From Aquimonas sp046318115 (lineage in GTDB: Bacteria > Pseudomonadota > Gammaproteobacteria > Xanthomonadales > Xanthomonadaceae), in contig JBKCVA010000063.1 of assembly GCA_046318115.1 (NCBI GenBank), forward strand, positions 24,025-88,024: 64,000 nt of DNA. The letters run 5' to 3'. The notes under the pieces are model-generated. The model did not search any database. It was given only the letters and a program-made list of their open reading frames with translations, and was not told where the DNA came from. Position numbers and translations under genes: made by a program. Within the stretch, counting starts at the first letter, position 1; each line of letters starts with the position of its first letter. This document shows, piece after piece, positions 61,556 through 64,000 of this stretch.

Positions 61556-63232
61556 ATGCAGCTTGGCATCGATCTTGGCACCACCCACAGCTTGGCTGCG
61601 CTCTATCGTGACGGCGGCGTGGAGCTCATCCGCAACAGCCTTGGCCATGTCCTCACGCCCTCGGCGGTGAGCGTGGATGAGGCCGGTCACACCCTCGTCG
61701 GCCTGGCTGCGCGCGAGCGGCTGGCGACGGCGCCGCAGGACACCGCCGTCGCCTTCAAGCGCTGGATGGGCACCGATCAGCGCCTGCGTCTGCGGGGCCG
61801 CGAGTTCCGCCCCGAAGAGCTGTCCGCGCTGGTGCTGCGCGCACTCAGACAGGACGCCGAGGCGCACGCCGGGCAGCCCTTCGAGAGCGCGGTGATCACC
61901 GTGCCGGCCTACTTCAACCAGGCCCAGCGGCGCGCCACCCAGACTGCCGCCGAGCTGGCCGGTCTCAAGTCGATCCGGCTCCTCAACGAGCCGACCGCCG
62001 CCGGCCTCGCCTACGGCATCCAGGAGCGCCCGGAGCACAGCACCTTCCTGGTTTTCGATCTGGGCGGCGGCACCTTTGACGTGTCGGTGCTCGAATACTT
62101 CGAGGGCGTGGTGCAGGTGCGCGCCAGCGCGGGCGACACGCGTCTCGGCGGCGAGGATTTCGGGCGCGCCCTGCAGCAGTTGCTGGTGTCGAAGGCGCCG
62201 CCGCCGCAGCGCGCCGCGGTCGAGGCGATGCTGCGCTCGGGTGCGCTGTGGCAGGCGGCCGAGCAGGCCAAGCGCGAACTCACCGACCAGCCGCGCAGCG
62301 ACGTCCGCCTGGTCTGCGCGGGTGAAGCGATCTCGATCGAGCTGAGCCGCGACGAGTTCGAGCAGGCCAGCGCCGAGCTGCTGGCGCGCCTGCGCAGGCC
62401 GATCGAGCGCGCGCTTGGCGACGCGCGCCTGCGGCCGGACCAGCTCGACGAAGTGGTGCTGGTGGGCGGCGCCAGCCGCATGCCCCTGGTTCGCCAGGCG
62501 GTGGCGCGATTGTTCCAGCGCCTGCCTTTGCGCAGCATCAATCCCGACGAAATCATTGCTCGCGGCGCGGCCGTGCAGGCGGGCCTCTTGGCGCGCGATG
62601 CGGCGCTGGAAGAGATCGTGCTGACCGATGTCATGCCGTTCTCGCTGGGCGTGATCATCGAAGGCGACCGCTTCTCGCCGATCATCGAGCGCAACACGCC
62701 GGTGCCGGTCTCGCGGGTGAGCCGCTACGTCACGGTGCAGAACCGGCAAACGGTGGTGAACTTCGACATCTGCCAGGGCGAATCGCCGATCGGTAGCGAG
62801 AACCTGAAGCTTGGCCACGTCAGCCTGGACGTGCCACCGCTGCCGGCCGGGCAGGCGCAGATCGACGTGCGCTTCTCCTACGACGCCAGTGGCCTGCTGG
62901 TGGTCGATGCCCATGAGTTGGAAGGTGGCCGTCAGCGCCAAGTCGTTCTGCAGCAGCAGGCGGGCGCGCTCGATCCGGCCGAGCAGGCGCGCATCCTGAA
63001 GGCGCTGGACGCGCTCAAGGTGCATCCGCGCGAGCAGCAGGAGAACCGCTACCTGATCGAGCGCGCCAAGCGCCTGTACGAAGACCACCTCGGCGCCGAG
63101 CGCGCCCAGCTGCAGGACTGGCTGTACCAGTTCCAGCACATCCTCGACCGCCAGGATGCAGACGAAATCGCTGCCGCACGGCTGCGCTTCGCCGAGCTGC
63201 TGGACAGCGTCGACCGCGGCTTCCGCCTGTGA
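61556..63232 (+). CDS. hscC: Hsp70-family chaperone HscC
   Basis: An Hsp70 of 558 residues, close to E. coli HscC in length and shorter than DnaK. ATPase landmarks GIDLGTTHS (residues 4-12), VITVPAYFNQAQRRATQ, LLNEPTAAGLAYG, FDLGGGTFDVSVLEY and VVLVGGASRMPLVRQ; then a substrate-binding beta domain (NTPVPVSRVSRYVTVQNRQT) and a shortened helical lid. Upstream by 77 bp is the glycosylase gene, and a J-domain gene follows 10 bp after, as hscC is commonly paired with such partners. Confidence 0.92.
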   Translation: MQLGIDLGTTHSLAALYRDGGVELIRNSLGHVLTPSAVSVDEAGHTLVGLAARERLATAPQDTAVAFKRWMGTDQRLRLRGREFRPEELSALVLRALRQDAEAHAGQPFESAVITVPAYFNQAQRRATQTAAELAGLKSIRLLNEPTAAGLAYGIQERPEHSTFLVFDLGGGTFDVSVLEYFEGVVQVRASAGDTRLGGEDFGRALQQLLVSKAPPPQRAAVEAMLRSGALWQAAEQAKRELTDQPRSDVRLVCAGEAISIELSRDEFEQASAELLARLRRPIERALGDARLRPDQLDEVVLVGGASRMPLVRQAVARLFQRLPLRSINPDEIIARGAAVQAGLLARDAALEEIVLTDVMPFSLGVIIEGDRFSPIIERNTPVPVSRVSRYVTVQNRQTVVNFDICQGESPIGSENLKLGHVSLDVPPLPAGQAQIDVRFSYDASGLLVVDAHELEGGRQRQVVLQQQAGALDPAEQARILKALDALKVHPREQQENRYLIERAKRLYEDHLGAERAQLQDWLYQFQHILDRQDADEIAAARLRFAELLDSVDRGFRL

Positions 63233-63242
63233 GCCTGCGGCT

Positions 63243-64000
63243 GTGAACCCCTGGCAGGTGCTCGGCATCGAGCCGACCGAAGACGCCCGCGCCATCAAGC
63301 AGGCCTACGCCCGCGCCCTGAAACAGCATCGCCCGGACAGCGACCCCGAGGGCTACCAGCGCGTGCGTGAGTGCTACGAGTGGGCCTTGGGATGGGTGGA
63401 GTGGCGACAGTCGCAGCCGCTCGATCCGGATCCGCAGGCCTCGATCGCCTCCGAGTCGGTTGAAGCGCCTGCGCCCGATGTCGACGACGAGGCCGATACC
63501 GTCCGCCGCGGGGCCGCGACGATCGAGCTGGCGCGCATCCCATCGGCTCCCGTCGAGCCCGCGCTCCAGCCCGGGTCCATGCCTCACGCCGCCGCGCCCG
63601 CTGCCCAAACCAGCGACGGACTGGGCGAGACGCGCAGCGATGCCGCGCCTGTCCCGATTCCCGACAGCGAGCCGGCACAGGAGCCCGCGCCAATCGAGAT
63701 CGTCGAGCCCGCGCCTCTGCTGGCCTCTCTGCACCAGTTCTGGACGCAGCAAGGCGATGCCGCGCTGATCGATGCGCTGCCGCGCCTGCTGTTCGCCCTC
63801 AACGAGGTGCCGCTGGCCTACCAGGCAGAGGCGTCGCACCGCTTCGCCGCCTGGCTGGTCGAGAACCCGGTGCCGGAGGAAGTGGCCGCGGTTCTGCAGC
63901 GCCACTTCGGCTGGCGCAGCGATTACCGGGTGGATGCACAGCTCGGCCCGGAGCTTGGCGAAGCGCTGCGCGCGAAGCTGGCCGAACTTGGCCTCGACGG
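63243..64000 (+). CDS. J-domain co-chaperone (3' end beyond window)
   Basis: DjlB/DjlC-like partner of HscC, starting at a GTG (63243) 10 bp after hscC; about 252 residues are seen and the gene continues past the edge. The J-domain (residues 2-50) begins NPWQVLGIEPTEDARAIKQA; the loop reads HRPD, with one extra residue in the HPD motif, and the helix RVRECYEWALG follows. Then a Pro/Ala/Glu-rich linker and a helical domain (LHQFWTQQGDAALIDALPRLL). Confidence 0.85.
   Translation, partial: MNPWQVLGIEPTEDARAIKQAYARALKQHRPDSDPEGYQRVRECYEWALGWVEWRQSQPLDPDPQASIASESVEAPAPDVDDEADTVRRGAATIELARIPSAPVEPALQPGSMPHAAAPAAQTSDGLGETRSDAAPVPIPDSEPAQEPAPIEIVEPAPLLASLHQFWTQQGDAALIDALPRLLFALNEVPLAYQAEASHRFAAWLVENPVPEEVAAVLQRHFGWRSDYRVDAQLGPELGEALRAKLAELGLD

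Noticed and set aside
61448..63298. Long minus-strand open frame opposite hscC
   Set aside because: Shadow of a well-conserved Hsp70 gene.

Overview
The window is a gene-dense, high-GC chromosomal segment of a gammaproteobacterium, most likely of the Lysobacterales (Xanthomonadales). The main grounds are the order dnaA-dnaN-recF-gyrB facing rpmH-rnpA-yidC-mnmE, the tonB-exbB arrangement, the secreted Lys-C-like proteases, the CHASE-GGDEF-EAL protein, and short repeat families of the kind common in that order. This placement is inference from gene content. No rRNA, tRNA, IS element, prophage or CRISPR array was seen.

Layout. 1-2.9 kb (minus): exbB-like gene (runs off the left edge), tonB and a secreted TPR protein. 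3.1-5.6 kb (minus): a RimK-type ATP-grasp ligase and an inactive-transglutaminase/7TM membrane protein. 5.9-12.2 kb (minus): gyrB, recF, dnaN, dnaA, with a putative oriC (AT-rich stretch plus perfect DnaA boxes) between dnaA and dnaN. 12.5-16.5 kb (plus): rpmH, rnpA, yidC, mnmE. Transcription diverges at the dnaA/rpmH border, as expected at an origin.

16.6-22 kb: two tandem lipoproteins with TonB-type C-terminal domains, then on the minus strand ubiJ, tatD and a Ycf46-like AAA ATPase. 22-34 kb: two large secreted serine proteases (22.2 and 31.1 kb) with sixA, a YceI protein, a ClsC-like phospholipase-D lipoprotein, a DUF2145 operon and a divergent XRE regulator between them. 34-39 kb: threonine operon thrA-thrB-thrC, followed by a 600-bp repeat island. 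39.4-41.8 kb: a DPP-IV-like peptidase. 42-48 kb: a c-di-GMP-flavoured group (DUF1631 protein, PilZ protein, GGDEF-EAL protein) and pepQ. 49-52 kb: ntrB-ntrC with a near-perfect NtrC box in front. 52-55 kb: a second XRE paralogue divergent from an FAD oxidase/methyltransferase pair. 55-59 kb: cardiolipin synthase, a PEBP protein and a gamma-carbonic anhydrase (minus), divergent from a coniferyl-type aldehyde dehydrogenase. 59.4-64 kb: ECF sigma factor, possible anti-sigma protein, AlkA-like glycosylase, hscC and a J-domain protein that runs off the right edge.

Most genes are housekeeping. The most noteworthy observations are the paired TonB-domain lipoproteins with outer-membrane-type lipoboxes, the two XRE paralogues that each face a divergent two-gene operon across a different palindrome, the sigma/glycosylase/Hsp70 cluster, the inactive transglutaminase/ATP-grasp pair, a hairpin tandem-repeat array after thrC, and a MITE-like inverted-repeat element before the PLD lipoprotein gene. 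No clearly new defence or mobile system could be demonstrated.
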